A DNA stretch of 64,000 bases from Heterocephalus glaber (GCF_000247695.1 NW_004624784.1:5819277-5883276), one strand, 5' to 3'. Positions 40,986 through 53,071 are shown, numbered from the stretch's first letter. Program-made: numbers and translations. Notes: a model not told the origin generated them from the letters alone.

Positions 40986-41703
40986 GCCCTTCAAATAAAA
41001 TCATATCAGTATAACTGTCCTTTTCTTTCATTAAAAAGCTAGTGTAGGGTTACAGCACAATTTTCTTCCTTTGTATTATGATGTTTTTTTCAAATATACA
41101 CAAAGCTTGGGGGGAAAATGTAATGAATTCCCACTTATATCCTCTTAGTTCATTTATCTCGCCATATCTTTTTCAGGAACACTTAAAGGTGAATTCCAGC
41201 CATTATACCATGTAATCTTTGGAGATTTCAATATGTGTCTCTATCTGGAGACATTTTCCAGCATAGCCACCATGTTGTTACTATATACAACCAAATTATC
41301 TAATTCATTGTTTGCATAAGTCAGGATTTTGTGAGGAAACCGGTGGCATATTCAAATCAGGTAATTTCAGAGATGTTAATAAAGAGCTATTTGGTACTCA
41401 GTAGTTGCTTAGTTTACAAAGGTATGGCAAAGATGAAATAAAATGAGCGAGGGACGATGCAATACATGAAGGCTTGTCATAATGAGAAATTGTTATCACT
41501 CATACCACTGTTTTCTCTGCTTTCCTTGCTTCCTCAAGGAGAGGAAGCTTATGGTAACCAGGGAGAATAGCCTGATCAGAGGAAAAGTGCTGGGAGAATA
41601 AGTACCTTTCTTTCTCTCCTTTCACCCTCAGAGCTGCTTGCAGTGTTTCATGAGCCAAACCTAATCTTAACTCAGAGGACAAGGGATTCCCTGGTAACTG
41701 AGT

Positions 41704-41900
41704 TCAGGGTTGGCAAATATTTTCTATAGACAGCCAGACTGGTAATAGTTTTGGCTTTATGGGCCACGTATAGTCTTTGTTCCATATTCTTATTTTTCTA
41801 TGTATAACCCTTTAAAAATGTAAAATCATTTGTAGCTCACAAGCTATATATACACTGTCGTTTGGCCAGATCTAACCCACAGTCCATAGTTCAACAACTT
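41704..41900. mobile_element. hAT/Charlie-type DNA transposon relic
   Basis: Left end 'cagggttggcaaatattttc'; middle 'ggctttatgggccacgtata'; right end 'acccacagtccatagttcaa'. The right end, reverse-complemented, begins like the left one (gttg..aac/aaa pattern). This matches a common mammalian hAT nonautonomous element; the family name is uncertain. Confidence 0.6.
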
Positions 41901-42030
41901 TTGGCTTGTAGAGACCAGCTGTATAGGGGCAGAGAGAGTAGAGTTGGGTTTACAGTAGCTCTGGATAAATAAATATAAAACACACAGAGACAAGTGAGGA
42001 TCCTAACAAGCACACACATCCACACATCAT

Positions 42031-42076
42031 ATACTAAATAACTAATAACCAATAATAACTAATAACTAATAACTTT
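42031..42076. repeat. (AATAACT)n-like simple repeat
   Basis: Five to six imperfect copies of a 7-base 'aataact' unit. Confidence 0.85.
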
Positions 42077-42464
42077 ACCCCTTTATTCTATAAATTCTCC
42101 CCTTCCTTTTTGACTAATGGTGTTGTTTTGTTGGAGAAACAAAGTCTTTTGTCATGTACACAAAATATTTGGCTAATTGCTTTTTTGTGGTATCCTTCAA
42201 TATTTTTCTCTATATTTTCTGTAAACTTATAGTTAGATCTGGCTTGATTAAATTCAGATTCAAATTTTTAGGATACAGTAACTTAAAGTTGGTACTTGCA
42301 TTAATTAGCTGTCCTGTTGCTGAGCATAAAATCATGAGGATGACCTTGGGGACTATATCTGGTTCCTGGCCCCTTCATCTCTCAAAAATTTAAAAGCATG
42401 AATAAGTAAAATGCATCAATCGATTGCAAATATTCTTTGTGTTCCTTCCATTATCTAACATTAG

Positions 42465-42870
42465 GCAAATGGCACCTTTTTTTGGTGGCTTGAAACAACA
42501 GAAACTTACTCTCTTACAGTTCCTAAATCAACACATGGGCACTGCTGCTTCACCACCAGAGGCTCTAGGAGAGATTCCTTGCATTTCCAGCTTCTGGTAT
42601 CTGACAAGATTCTAGGGTTGATGAATGTGTCACTCTAATCTATATTTCTCCCTTTACATGGCCTCTGTTTCTTTGTGTGTCTCTTCTCTTAGTGTGTCTT
42701 ACCATATGGACCCTTGTCACTGGATTTAGGGGTGTGCAGATAATGCAGGATTATTTTAATCCTGACACATCTGCAAAGACCCTGTATTCAAATAATAACA
42801 CATTCACAGGTTCTTGGGATTAGAATATGGATGTAAGTTTTTTGGGACCACCATTAACTCATTACAAATG
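42465..42870 (-). mobile_element. MLT1-type MaLR LTR
   Basis: On the plus strand, in reverse LTR order: 'ggtggcttgaaacaacagaa', 'agaggctctaggagagattc', '..ttacatggcctctgtttct', '..cctgacacatctgcaaaga' and 'cacattcacaggttcttggg'. A near-full LTR. Confidence 0.8.
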
Positions 42871-43202
42871 CCTTTTTGTGAATTTTTTGTAATGATCTAC
42901 TAACAGAAAATGTGTGGTTGATTATACTCTATAATAATGCTAACATAGAAGCACTGATTGGAACCTTGTATCATATCAACATCATACTTAGTAAGAGTTT
43001 ATGGTGGCATATGTAAATAGTAATAAAATAGCCACAAATTTTTAAAAAAATCTTTGCTAGCACAATTATTTGGTTTTCCTACCATTTGTTGATTCTGTTG
43101 TGTGAGGATGGAAAAAGGAAGCAGGGTCAGAGGTTAAGAAATACAAAAATACATTGAAGAGTTTTAATCCCATTTGACAACAGAAACTTGAATTGATACC
43201 AG

Positions 43203-43404
43203 GCAGGCTGGTGAATGCGTGTAATATGAGCTACTTTAATCTCAGAAAGAGAATCACAAGTCCAAGGTCAGCCTTGGCAGCTTAGTAAGACCCCATCTCA
43301 AAATTAAAAAAAAAAAAAATGATCGAGGTATGTATCTCAGTGTTAGAGCTGTAAGAGCACTTGCCTAGCACATGCCAGACCCTGAGTTCAATCTCCAGTA
43401 TTGA
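43203..43404 (+). mobile_element. B1-ID composite SINE
   Basis: The left part is a B1 body ('ggcaggctggtgaatgcgtg', 'ccaaggtcagccttggcagc') ending in an A13 linker at about 43307-43319. An ID/tRNA-like part follows directly ('tgtatctcagtgttagagct', 'gagttcaatctccagtattg'). Dimeric B1-ID SINEs are known in non-muroid rodents. Confidence 0.75.
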
Positions 43405-43410
43405 AAGGAT

Positions 43411-43486
43411 AGAGAAACACAGAGAGAGAGAGAGAGAGAGACAGAGAGAGAGAGAGACACACACAGACAGAGACAGACAGACAGAC
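43411..43486. repeat. (AG)n/(CAGA)n microsatellite at a SINE tail
   Basis: AG dinucleotides followed by ACAC and CAGA units, starting right after the 3' end of the B1-ID element. Confidence 0.92.
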
Positions 43487-43664
43487 TTGAACTGGCTTGT
43501 TAAATATTCAATTAAATATTGTTGTAATATATTAAATATTGTTGTAAATTTCCTAACCAAATGGCATCTCATCACTTTTATGTAACAGTAGGGCAACTGA
43601 TCAATTCTGGAGAAAAATACAAAAGTACTACATGTGTTATTCTGTATGTTTTGAAATGGAAAAA

Positions 43665-43915
43665 GCAAAGTGTCATGGTTTATACCTAGATATTCCCCAA
43701 AACCTCGTGTGCTCATAGGTGGGGCTTTGGGGAGGCAAATGGGTATGTGATACTGATATAGTGGATTAGTCCACTGATGAGTTTATAGCTAAATGTGATG
43801 TTGAGTGATGAAGCCTGGTCAGAGGAGGTGGGTCATTGAAGGCGTGGCCTGGAAGGGTATATAGCATACTCCCATGAACTCCAGGTCAGAGTTCATGGCC
43901 TCAGTCCTTTGCAGA
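43665..43915 (+). mobile_element. MaLR-like LTR, 5' part
   Basis: 'gtcatggtttatacctagat', '..gtgctcataggtggggcttt', '..aggaggtgggtcattgaagg' and '..tggcctggaagggtatata' follow the 5' half of a MaLR-type LTR. Confidence 0.65.
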
Positions 43916-44739
43916 TTTTTCCTTAGTACCTAATAGATGTTTATGTAAAACCCTGATATTTTGCAGAAACTGCAAATATACTCTGCAATTGTTTTTTTGG
44001 TGGAATATTTGCAAGCAGACAATTCAAGAGCATTATTCAGTTCTCCTTGCTGCTGCTTGGCTACTGTCTTATAATCCCTCTCCAGCAGATACATCAGAAT
44101 TCCTGCATCATAACAGGTTGCTGTTCCACATGTATTCTCCATTTGGTTCTTCTTAAAGCCCTAAGGTCCCTAAGATGCCACCAAAATGACCTACGCCATC
44201 TAAGGCTTTACTAATACAGTATTTTATTAAATTAAATAACACATACCATATTTAGGTTAAAACTATAAAAATAGGCATTTTTCTGACCATATCTGAAATT
44301 TGTGGATTTTCACAATTCAGGGGTTCTTTAGGAATGTAACTCCTGTGAATTTCTGGGGTCCAATATAGGCTGACATCCAATGGACACTTTCCATCCAGCT
44401 TTTTATAATTAACATCTGTTGAGGATCTTCCTCCACAGCCACTTCTCTCCTCGTAATAGACCTGTCTCCCACTTTAGGAATTATCTCTGCGCTATATTGT
44501 GTATTTCTTCAGGGTGTTGTCAAATTTCCCCATCATCCCCCAGCCAAGGAGCAGGCACATTAGAATGTCTACACCACAACATCTTAAAAAGTAATGCAAG
44601 GGAAATAAAATGTGTTATTTAGTATGTTGGTGTTTCAAAGAGAATGAATTTAATTGCTGCTATGAAGAACTTTGGTGCTAAGTGCCTTTAATTTTCAAAG
44701 TTCTTTCTTTAGTTTTGAACTGGGCTGTAGCAGATTAAC

Positions 44740-45010
44740 TAAAGGTCAACTTGTAACACCCAGCTGAACTGAATCAGCATGGTCTGGGCATGGAAGATCC
44801 ACCTGAGGATTGTTACCAATAGCCATAAAAAGAGAACTGGAGGGGAAGATCTTGGCCTGTTGATTCTCTAGGAGAAACTTGCTGCGGATGGTTTTTCGGG
44901 TTCGAACGAGGCTGCTTTTGTCAGAGGAGTAGCTCAAGGCCTCGCTGTCGCTGGGAATGGCTGCTGTTTTCATCAGGGGAGCTCTGATCTTCACCGTGAT
45001 CATCATTTCC
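44740..45010 (-). other. CpG-rich open segment of unknown origin
   Basis: The minus strand is open for 86 residues (44746-45006), with a basic/serine-rich part (YSSDKSSLVRTRKTIRSKFL). About six CpGs fall in the 80 bases 44880-44960, far above the surroundings. I cannot assign it to a gene or a repeat family. It may be a fragment of a retrocopy or an unfamiliar LTR. Confidence 0.35.
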
Positions 45011-45125
45011 TGGCTCCAATGTGGATCCCTCAGCTTGGTGGTACAAATCCTTCCATCTCACAGGTGTAGATTTTCTGGCTTCCACCACTAGCCTTGGGCC
45101 TTCAAGGTGCAGATCCTCAATACAG

Positions 45126-45265
45126 ACAAGCATGAGACATTGCCGTGGGTTCTAGGCCACTGGCTGGACTCATTGAAGATATTGCCTTGGACTCTAAGCC
45201 TTTAGCTGGACTTGTGTGGGAACTTGCTGGGATCCAGGTCCTCAGCTGGATTCCTTGGGCTCCTA
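45126..45265. repeat. Three imperfect ~43-bp tandem units
   Basis: Units starting near 45136, 45178 and 45221 share the pattern 'ttg(c)..tgg..ct..ggc..ctggctgga'. The two later ones include 'ttagctgga' and 'tcagctgga'. Function unknown. Confidence 0.5.
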
Positions 45266-45579
45266 GTGTGCGTTTAATCTCTTGCATTCCTTTGCATTTG
45301 ACTTTTTGGGTAATTATCATAAAATAATCTGATAAACTATGTGTCCTGTACTAAATGTATTATCTTACCAAAACCCTGACTACAACATGGGCAATCTATG
45401 ATAATAAACTTTTCTATGATTAAATTAGCCTGATTTTTTTTCTGTTGTTTTCAACCCAAGGAGTCTGGCTGATATACTGTTGTACCCTCAAGTATTAAAA
45501 ATTCTCATAGCAATTTAATAGGAAATTTGTGTAAATTGGACTCAAAGGTTTTGACCCTGGAATTTTATATAAGCATCCT

Positions 45580-45655
45580 TAAATTTTTTTTGTATTTATT
45601 GTATTTATTTTGTATTTTTTTGTATTTATTGTATTTTTTGTATTTATGTTAGCAG
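45580..45655. repeat. T-rich (TTTGTATTTAT)n simple repeat
   Basis: Repeated 'ttgtattta' units of varying spacing. Confidence 0.85.
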
Positions 45656-45914
45656 AACAAAATGATTATATTCATCATAGAGTTGGTACATGTATGTAAC
45701 ACATCTATTTCTTCTTTTCCAACCCTTCCCTCCTCCATCCTTCACCTTCAACCCCCCCGCCCAACACTTTATGCTGGATTGACAATGGTAGATTCTAGAA
45801 TGAGTGTCCTAGAATAAGGAGACTACTCATTTGCCTTCAATACTTAAACTTACCCAGAAAGATAATTGAACCTGGGCAAGCATCTTTTCCTGTAGAAGGC
45901 ATTTGTGGTTATTT

Positions 45915-46110
45915 TTGGACCTACCTTCCCCTTTCTGCTTCTCTTTCCTTGTTTTCTCATTCCTTCCCTTCACTCTGGTTCCCTTCCCTCCCCCTTCCCT
46001 CCCCCTTCCCTCTGCTTCCCTTTTCTCTTCTTCCCCTCTCTCCCCTCCCTTCTACTTCCCTACCATTTCCCTACCATTTCCCAACCCTTCCCCATCCTAA
46101 TCCTACCAGT
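45915..46110. repeat. Polypyrimidine tract
   Basis: Almost pure C/T with repeated 'cccttccctccc' and 'taccatttcc' units. The long plus-strand open frames here are an artefact of composition. It might be a degenerate reverse L1 3' UTR, but the flanking L1 motifs are not visible. Confidence 0.75.
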
Positions 46111-46309
46111 GATAGCAATATATTTATCATTTATATATTTATTAGTTTATTATATTAATTATTATAATCCATTTATTACATGTACTATTTATATTTATTA
46201 TTAGATATTTATTTTACTACTTAGAGTAGATTTAGACACTTATCTTTATTCTCTTAAAACACCCAAAGAAGACTACCAACTAGACATCAAGGATAATGAT
46301 CAGCAAACT

Positions 46310-47870
46310 GACAAATATGTTCCACAGCTCATGAGGAAACAGGCTACCAGAGGATACTTCCAGAAGAGGGTGCTCTGGAGCACTTAGAAAATCTATGGCT
46401 TCCTGTATGGAAGAAGAACTTCAAATAGGAAAATATAGAGTCCTGAGAACACTCCACAAGGGGAACTATGCAAAAGACAAATTAGCCAGACATGTCATCA
46501 CGGGCACTGAGGTTGCCATAGGAATAATTGACAAAACTCCGATGAGTAAATTAAGACTCCAGAAGCTTCACAGAGAAGTAAAAATAATGAAGACATTAAG
46601 TCATCCCAATATAGTACAGTGGTTTGAAGTCATCGAAACTAAGAAAACACTCTAGTAATAGAATTTGCAAAAGGTGGTAAAATGTATGACTATTTGTTTG
46701 CCCATGGAAAAATGGACAAAAAAGAAGCAAGAGAGAAATTTCAACAGATCCTATCTGCAGTAAAATACTGTCAGGAAAAGGGGATAGCACACAGGAACCT
46801 AAACACTGAGAAAATACTATTAAATGACAAGAACAACATCAAAATAGCAGATATTGGATTCAGCTCTGAATTTACTGTGGGAAACAAACTGGACACATTT
46901 GTGACAGTCCTGTGTATGCAGCCCCAGAGATCCACCTGGGCTAGGCATACCAGGGGCCCGAAATCAGTGTGTAGAGTCTTGGTGTGGTTTTATATAAGCT
47001 AGTCACCGGGTTGCTCCCTTTTGACGGAAGAGATTTGAAGGAAGTGAGAGAGTGTTCACAGGGAGACCTGCCAACAGACTGTGAATGGTTTCTGAAGTGA
47101 TTCCTTGTCATAAACCCAAAGGAGCTTGGCACTGTAGATGAGATCATGAAGAAGTGGATAAATGAAGCCAATGAGGGAGATGAACAACTGGTTGAACAAG
47201 AGCCAAACATCCCAGAAGAGAAAAGAATAAATATTACTGTGGGATACTCAGAAAAAGAAATTCATGGATCTCTTTTAGAAAATGTGATGAAAACTCAGCT
47301 ACCTATTCTTTGCCTGGGGACAAAGTATTCTGAGCTGGACTCTGCTCACTCCAGTGCTAGCAGACTCCTTTCACTTGCTAAGGTGAAGCCAAGCAGTGAC
47401 CTCAGCAAAAGCACTGGCCAGGCTGCTGCCCATGAAGTGCAGACAAGCTTGTCTTGCAGCAAGATTCAGAGAATGTACATTGACCATGCTGGACCAGCTA
47501 TTCCATCAGCTATTTTCAATGCAAAGAAGTCAGAGGAGCATCCCACATAGCAACCTCTACAAAGATGAAATTCCTTCCTCGAAGTCTGCAAGAAAAGCCA
47601 TCAAGGCCAAGAAAATTGTTGCAACCAGTTCCTTATTTGGGACTCCAACTAATCCTTGCAAAGCAAATATTCTTGAATGTGAGAAAAGCTGTGCCATGCC
47701 CAATAGTGGCAGCACAGACTTTTTTAGAATGATGGCACAAAATCTTTACTTTTGTAATGAGAGACCACTTGCAGACAGCTACTTGGTGATGCATAATGTG
47801 TCAGACAGCAACACCACTTGTGATCAGAGACTGTTGCTTCAGCACCCATTATGGGTGCCACTATGTCATG
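46310..47870 (+). pseudogene. MARK3: Processed pseudogene of MARK3 (MAP/microtubule affinity-regulating kinase)
   Basis: The parent is a Ser/Thr kinase that phosphorylates microtubule-associated proteins. This intronless copy covers the kinase domain (46395-47090), UBA-like segment (about 47110-47330) and part of the spacer (to about 47870). Recognisable parts include [38 protein letters not shown] and PSSDLSKSTGQ. Key residues are lost: the VAIK lysine is glycine (VAIG), HRDL is HRNL and DFG is DIG. Frameshifts lie near 46655, 46910 and 47560, a stop follows 'SLGVVLY'-type sequence near 46975, and several residues before the UBA part are deleted. The C-terminal KA1 region is absent because an LTR fragment follows. 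High divergence suggests an old copy. The spacer matches favour MARK3 over the other MARKs. Confidence 0.88.
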
Positions 47871-48015
47871 AGATGTTTCTCCTCCACTATGTACTCTGCC
47901 ATGTCATGTTGCCTTGGAGCCCACCGACTGTAAACTGTGAGCCAAAATAAACCTTTCCTCCTTTAACTTGTGTCAGGTATTTTGTCTTAGCAACAAGAAA
48001 GTAGCTAATAAATAA
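47871..48015 (+). mobile_element. MaLR-like LTR, 3' part
   Basis: 'aactgtgagccaaaataaac', '..ctttcctcctttaacttgtg' and '..caggtattttgtcttagcaa' form a typical 3' end of this LTR type, including AATAAA at about 47946. It abuts the truncated MARK3 copy. Confidence 0.75.
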
Positions 48016-48059
48016 AGAAAATGTTACATTTTTTATTTGAAATCCAAATGAGTCAGCTT

Positions 48060-48535
48060 CAAAGATTGATCATGTCTTAGTTATTTTTTCATTTCTGGGA
48101 CAAAATACTCAACAACCACAAATTAAAGGGGGAAAGTTTTATTTTAGCTCAGTTTATAGCGATTTCAGTTCATAGTTATCAGGCTCCAAGGCAGGGACGC
48201 TTGCCAGAGGGGCATGGCAGAGGAGAAAACAGTCCACATCGTGACAGGTAGGAAGCAGCCAGCAGTGAGCCTTTTTTCTCTTTTTTGTTCCATCCAGGCC
48301 ACAAGTCTGTTGGTTGGTGGCACCTACACCCATGGTGGGCATTCCTGTTATCCACACTCAGAACTATGCTAAACCAATCAGTAGTCTAATTTAGCTATCA
48401 CACACCTATAATCCAGTATCACACACCCATGATCCAGCACCTCCCAAAAGCCTCACCTATGAGTGCATGAAACTTTGGAGTGCATCTAGATATAAACTTT
48501 CAGGAGATCATTTAGATAGAAGCCATAAGCCATAA
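48060..48535 (-). mobile_element. MaLR-like LTR
   Basis: Reverse order: 'gggacaaaatactcaacaac', '..ttatagcgatttcagttcat', '..aggaagcagccagcagtgag', '..cccaaaagcctcacctatga' and '..tataaactttcaggag'. It is oriented opposite to the LTR piece ending at 48015. Confidence 0.65.
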
Positions 48536-48559
48536 CACTATATAAAAGAGACAGAATTC

Positions 48560-49790
48560 TTGAGCACATAGAAGCATTCAGACAGCTTGTCAAAAGTTGG
48601 ATTTCACTGTATCATTGTAGTGACTGCTATTGTGGGCTTTTGTGTCCTTCCCATAGATTTCTTTCTTCCTAACAGCAAGATATTTTAGGCACCCTCTCCC
48701 CTATATCTTAAATCAGCTGTTTCTCTCAGCAAATTTTGTATCTTTAGTAGGAAATGATATTTAGGGACCACAGTGAGTACTAGTGATGCTCATTCTAATG
48801 GGCTGTCATTCTTTTCTAGGCTTTTATTTCCTTTAATGGAATCTGTTGTTTATTTTCTCTATGATTGGGTGATATTTCCTCTTTGTTGGCCAGAGATAGT
48901 CTGGGTCTATGTCTGTTTCCAGCATACCTATGAATGGTACTCCTTAAAAGCATATCAGTTTGGGTGATGTATTATACAACCATCTTACTTATTAAATGAC
49001 TTGATCTGTTTTTATTAGGTGCCAAATGATATCTCTGATGTCTCCTTTATCTTTAAAGTCCTATAGTTTCAGTGCCATATGTCTTGGTGTTGACCATCTG
49101 GGCCAAGACATGGTGTGTTCTTTCAACATGTAGGCTCTGGTCATCTTTCATTGCAGGAAACCTATCTTGTTTTGTAGAAACTGTTCTACACCATTACTTT
49201 AGGCATTTCTTTGGGGATTCTACTAATACATATGTGAAATTTTTTTTGCTCATATTCTATATCTGTTTTATATAGACTTTAATTTCTTTATGTTTCTCTT
49301 TCTCGTTTCTAGCTTTCTTATTATCTATTCTCTCTGTTGGCTAATTTCTCATGTTTCCTCTCATTTTATCACTATTCTTAAGTGTTTTATTTTCTCAATT
49401 TTTTCCTTGAACTATGACAGAAAAATTTCATATCCTGCTGGCTTCCAATCATGTCATTTCTGAGATTTTCTATTTTTAAATTGTGCTAAATTTTTATAAT
49501 TCATTCTGTTCTTAATTTATTTTAGTTCCTTTTGTAAGAGTAAGCTAGAGTTTTCTCAGCTTTATGTCTTACTTTTCTGATATGCCTTTATTTGTGATTA
49601 ATTTTCCTCTTTTTGAAAAAATAATGTCTTTATGGAGTTTAATGACAATTTTTTCTTTTTCTCTTGTTTCCTTAAGATGCCATTTTTTCTTATTCCTTTA
49701 GAAGATTTCTGTGGAGTTAGGACAGGTTAGTTTTCCTATGGAAATGGCTCAGTATCTCCCTCCTCTATTGTTACCTTGAAGTATTAAAAA
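48560..49790 (-). mobile_element. T-rich block, possibly very old L1 ORF1
   Basis: The plus strand is strongly T-rich. Its reverse complement is A-rich with a distant L1 ORF1-like feel ('caccaagacatatg', 'aaagataaaggagacat'). The assignment is weak. No gene is visible and open frames are short. Confidence 0.35.
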
Positions 49791-51394
49791 AAAAAAATCC
49801 AGTCTTTCAGTAATCCTGCTTCCTCTGGACTCCTCTCCTCCTAGCAAAAATAGAAATTTCTATTTTTCACCATTGTTTCTACAATGCTCAATTTCTGCCA
49901 GATGTCAATTTGTTTTTCACAGTAAGCATCCATCTTTCCAAAGAAGAAAATCTGGTTGGATATTTCTGAGGCCCCTGAGGACATAGAATACCTAAGGGCT
50001 GTAATTTTCCCATAGTTACCCACTCTGTCTCATTTGGACTCATCTATTCAGCTGAGTCTGTGGCACTTTTCAAAGTCTCACGAACTGGTCAATGGCAAGT
50101 TTGCTTTCTGAGAGAGTTCTACTCTAAGTGTGGTCATCTTTTTTGGAGAATAAGAATCTGGTGGTAATTTCTGAGTTCCAAAGCTCTTAGGACCATGAGA
50201 AGTTTCCTTTCTAACCCTTTCACTATCTCTACAAAGGATAATCCTCACGTGTCCTCAGCACATTCTGCTGCTCCTGGTTTGGATTTAACCATTTGTACTC
50301 GGCTCTTAAGGACTTCAGAGAAAATCCTTGTCATATCATTTTGTTAAAGGTGATGTCCTTCCCTTTTGTTTTATGTTGCTATTATTGTTTATCTATTTGC
50401 ATGTGGTTTTCTCCATAACAATATTTAGTGATATTTCTACAGTATGCTGCCATAAAGATTGTACTCTGGCTGAAGTTTGAGGTCACTTTTAAAAAACTAA
50501 TGTGACATAAGTTTAGAAGCACAAAAAATAGTAGAGGACCTCCCAAAATTCAACTCAGAGCCACAGGGGAAAAAATTCAAGCTGAATGGAAAATCAGCTT
50601 CCTGTACCAGACATAACTATCTTTAGCTGTCATCAATGCTTCAGGTAATATAGCAAAGAGGGCACAATTTGTCTCTGTCTGTGTTCCTACTACTCCATTT
50701 CCATTGCACTTGTGTCACTGGGCACAGAGGCTGGGTCTTACGACCCTTGCTGTTATGGGTTGTTATTAAGCAAACCTTATGGGGTATAGACTCCGTGGGG
50801 TAAGACCATGCTTTCGAAATCAGATAGGGATAAGAAAAGCTAGAACGGGGCAGGGCCAAAGAGATAACATCTGTGAGCCACACTGCAGATTGAGAATTCC
50901 ACAGGCAGGACCCCGAACTGCTACTGAAGGTCAATTACCAGAATCAGACAGGTAGTTATCCAGGTGAGGCCACTTGAGCTCCATTTGCTCCTGTCCTTGC
51001 TGCCCAAATCTGCTGCACTTAAAAGGGATGGTCAGTGTTTGGTGCTCAGAATCATAAGGGAACAACTTCTCTACCTGAACCTTAAAAGCTGGCCTTAAAT
51101 TTGTCCTTGTCATGAGGCTGCCTTTCTCATTGCAATAATTACCTCACAGGCACCACTACCATGATTTGGAAATTCTTGTGCTCAGCATCTGAAGGTCAGA
51201 TTAATATAATTCAAAACAAGTGTGGTGAACCACCTTCTCTCAAAGGGCTCCTATTCTGCATAGTTCTTTTTATTCCTGATGGGCTGGATAAAAGGGCAAG
51301 TCTCCATCTCATCAAAGCTAAAATCTGAAATGTTTCATAGAAAATATATCTTGGAGCTGCTCAATGGGAAACCCCTCCAAAAAAAAAAAATCCC
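49791..51394. other. Unclassified sequence
   Basis: I recognise no gene or repeat; open frames at 50641-51113 are unassigned. Confidence 0.4.
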
Positions 51395-51485
51395 ATTTAC
51401 TAAGTGCTTATTATGTGCTAGGTCACATGAGATAAGCTTCATTTACATTATCCAATTTCATTTTTCATAGCAAATTGTGTAGTGG
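51395..51485 (-). mobile_element. MIR SINE fragment
   Basis: 'tttactaagtgcttattatg', then 'tgctaggtcacatgag' and '..attatccaatttcattt' are the reverse MIR 3' part. Confidence 0.6.
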
Positions 51486-51889
51486 GTGTGTCAGGTAAGG
51501 TTTAGTTGTAAGTAACATAAACCACCCTCCTATTTTTAGTTAGAAGAGGTTTAATACAGGAAATAAGGTACTTACAAAATCATAGCGAGTGTTAGAGAAA
51601 CAGGCTCTAGACCAAGAGCCTCCCTGGAAAATACCACAGTACACACCATCTGGCCAAGAACTGCTAATTTTACCAAAATCAAGAAGCTGATCTGAGAACT
51701 GTGGAATTCTAGATCCTTCTCTTAGCTGTCATGAGAAATTAGTAAAAATGAGTAAAAATTAAATTTGGCTTAAGACAGAATAAAATGGAAGTACTGGTTT
51801 CTTCTGTAAATGACCTTCAGAAAATTCTAATTTATATACAAATTTCTGGAGGACATTCACTGATTCATTTGCTTCTTCACTTGCATATG

Positions 51890-52345
51890 CATTGTGCCTA
51901 TTTACTGGGTGCTTACTATGTGCCAGGAATGCACTAGTATGGTAATATGAAGTCTCTACCATCATGGTGCTGACAGGCTAGAGGTGGAGACCAACATCAA
52001 GTCATTTTGGGATGTGAATAAATATAGGAGGAGGATAAATGCTATGGGAGTCATAGCAGAGGAGTGAGCACATTCTCCCCTAAAGAAGTTTTGTCTAAGC
52101 TGGTACCTAAAGGATGAGCTGGGCAAAGACAGAGGAGACTATGTCTGCCAGTCAGACTATGTCTGCCATACTGGGATTCTGGGAAGGAGAGGGGCAGGGT
52201 ACATTTGACATGGTGAATGAAGAGCTACAAGCTTGGGCCACGGAGGCAAGGAGAATGGACCATGTGAGCTGCAAGGATGGGGATAGGGGAGGTCATGTGA
52301 GGCCTTGTAGATTGATTCAACAGAGTGAGAGCTCTCCATTCTGTT
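51890..52345 (+). mobile_element. L2 LINE fragment
   Basis: 'tttactgggtgcttactatg', '..taccatcatggtgctgacag', 'ttctgggaaggagaggggca' and '..catgtgaggccttgtagatt' follow L2 3' consensus order. The open frames over it are not genes. Confidence 0.65.
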
Positions 52346-52570
52346 CAATATGCTCATTTGATATTGCTGTTGACTAAGCCAGATTGAAGCACATGTTGAA
52401 ACAGTGAGCAGTGGTTAGCAAGCTAACAGATTTATCTTAATAAAAAGAAGCAGATGATATTGAAATTTATACTCAATTTAGAGATCTTTTCCTTTTGAGT
52501 ATGTATGCTGTGCTTCAGCAACATAAACACAAGCTTTTGTAAAAATGCACTTTTTGCACAGGTGTACTTC

Positions 52571-52653
52571 TTCTTTTTTTGGTACCAGGGATTGAACTTG
52601 GGACCTTGTGCTTGCGAGGCAGGTGGCAGAACCACTGAGCTAAACCCCGGCCC
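52571..52653 (-). mobile_element. ID SINE with target-site duplication
   Basis: Full reverse ID body ('ggtaccagggattgaacttg', '..ccactgagctaaaccccgg'). A 15-bp duplication 'cacaggtgta(c/t)ttct' flanks it at 52557-52571 and 52656-52670. Confidence 0.93.
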
Positions 52654-52980
52654 TCCACAGGTGTATTTCTAATGTTAAATTAATATTCAGAGAAACAACA
52701 TAGAAGATTACTATCTTATAAAATGAGCTTATATTTTTCAGTGTTCTAAAAATCAGGCTTCTAGTTTTCAATAGTAAAGGATGGAGATTTCCATTTTAAA
52801 ATAATAACATTTTCCAAAAAAATAACATTTTCATGTTTCATGTTTATTCAAAGAATCCTATATTATTTATGAAAGGTGGACTATTTCATAGCAGTTACTA
52901 TTCAAAGATGAATACTGCAATGGTAATATTTAGTATTACTTTTAAAGTGAAAACAAATCTATGTTCCTCTTCCCCCCAAG

Positions 52981-53071
52981 TTTTTTTTTTTTTTGGTACT
53001 GGGGATCAAACTTGAGACCTTGTGCTTGCAAGGCAGATGGTGGGACCACTGAGCTAAATCCCCAGCTGGCC
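52981..53071 (-). mobile_element. ID SINE
   Basis: Reverse ID body after 14 T's, with 'ggtactggggatcaaacttg' and 'cactgagctaaatccccagc'. Confidence 0.92.

Noticed and set aside
43415..43486. CRISPR-like or satellite array
   Set aside because: Simple di- and tetranucleotide repeats without spacers, in a mammalian genome.
45903..46204. Three overlapping open frames of about 65-99 residues
   Set aside because: Polypyrimidine tract; composition alone keeps all frames open.
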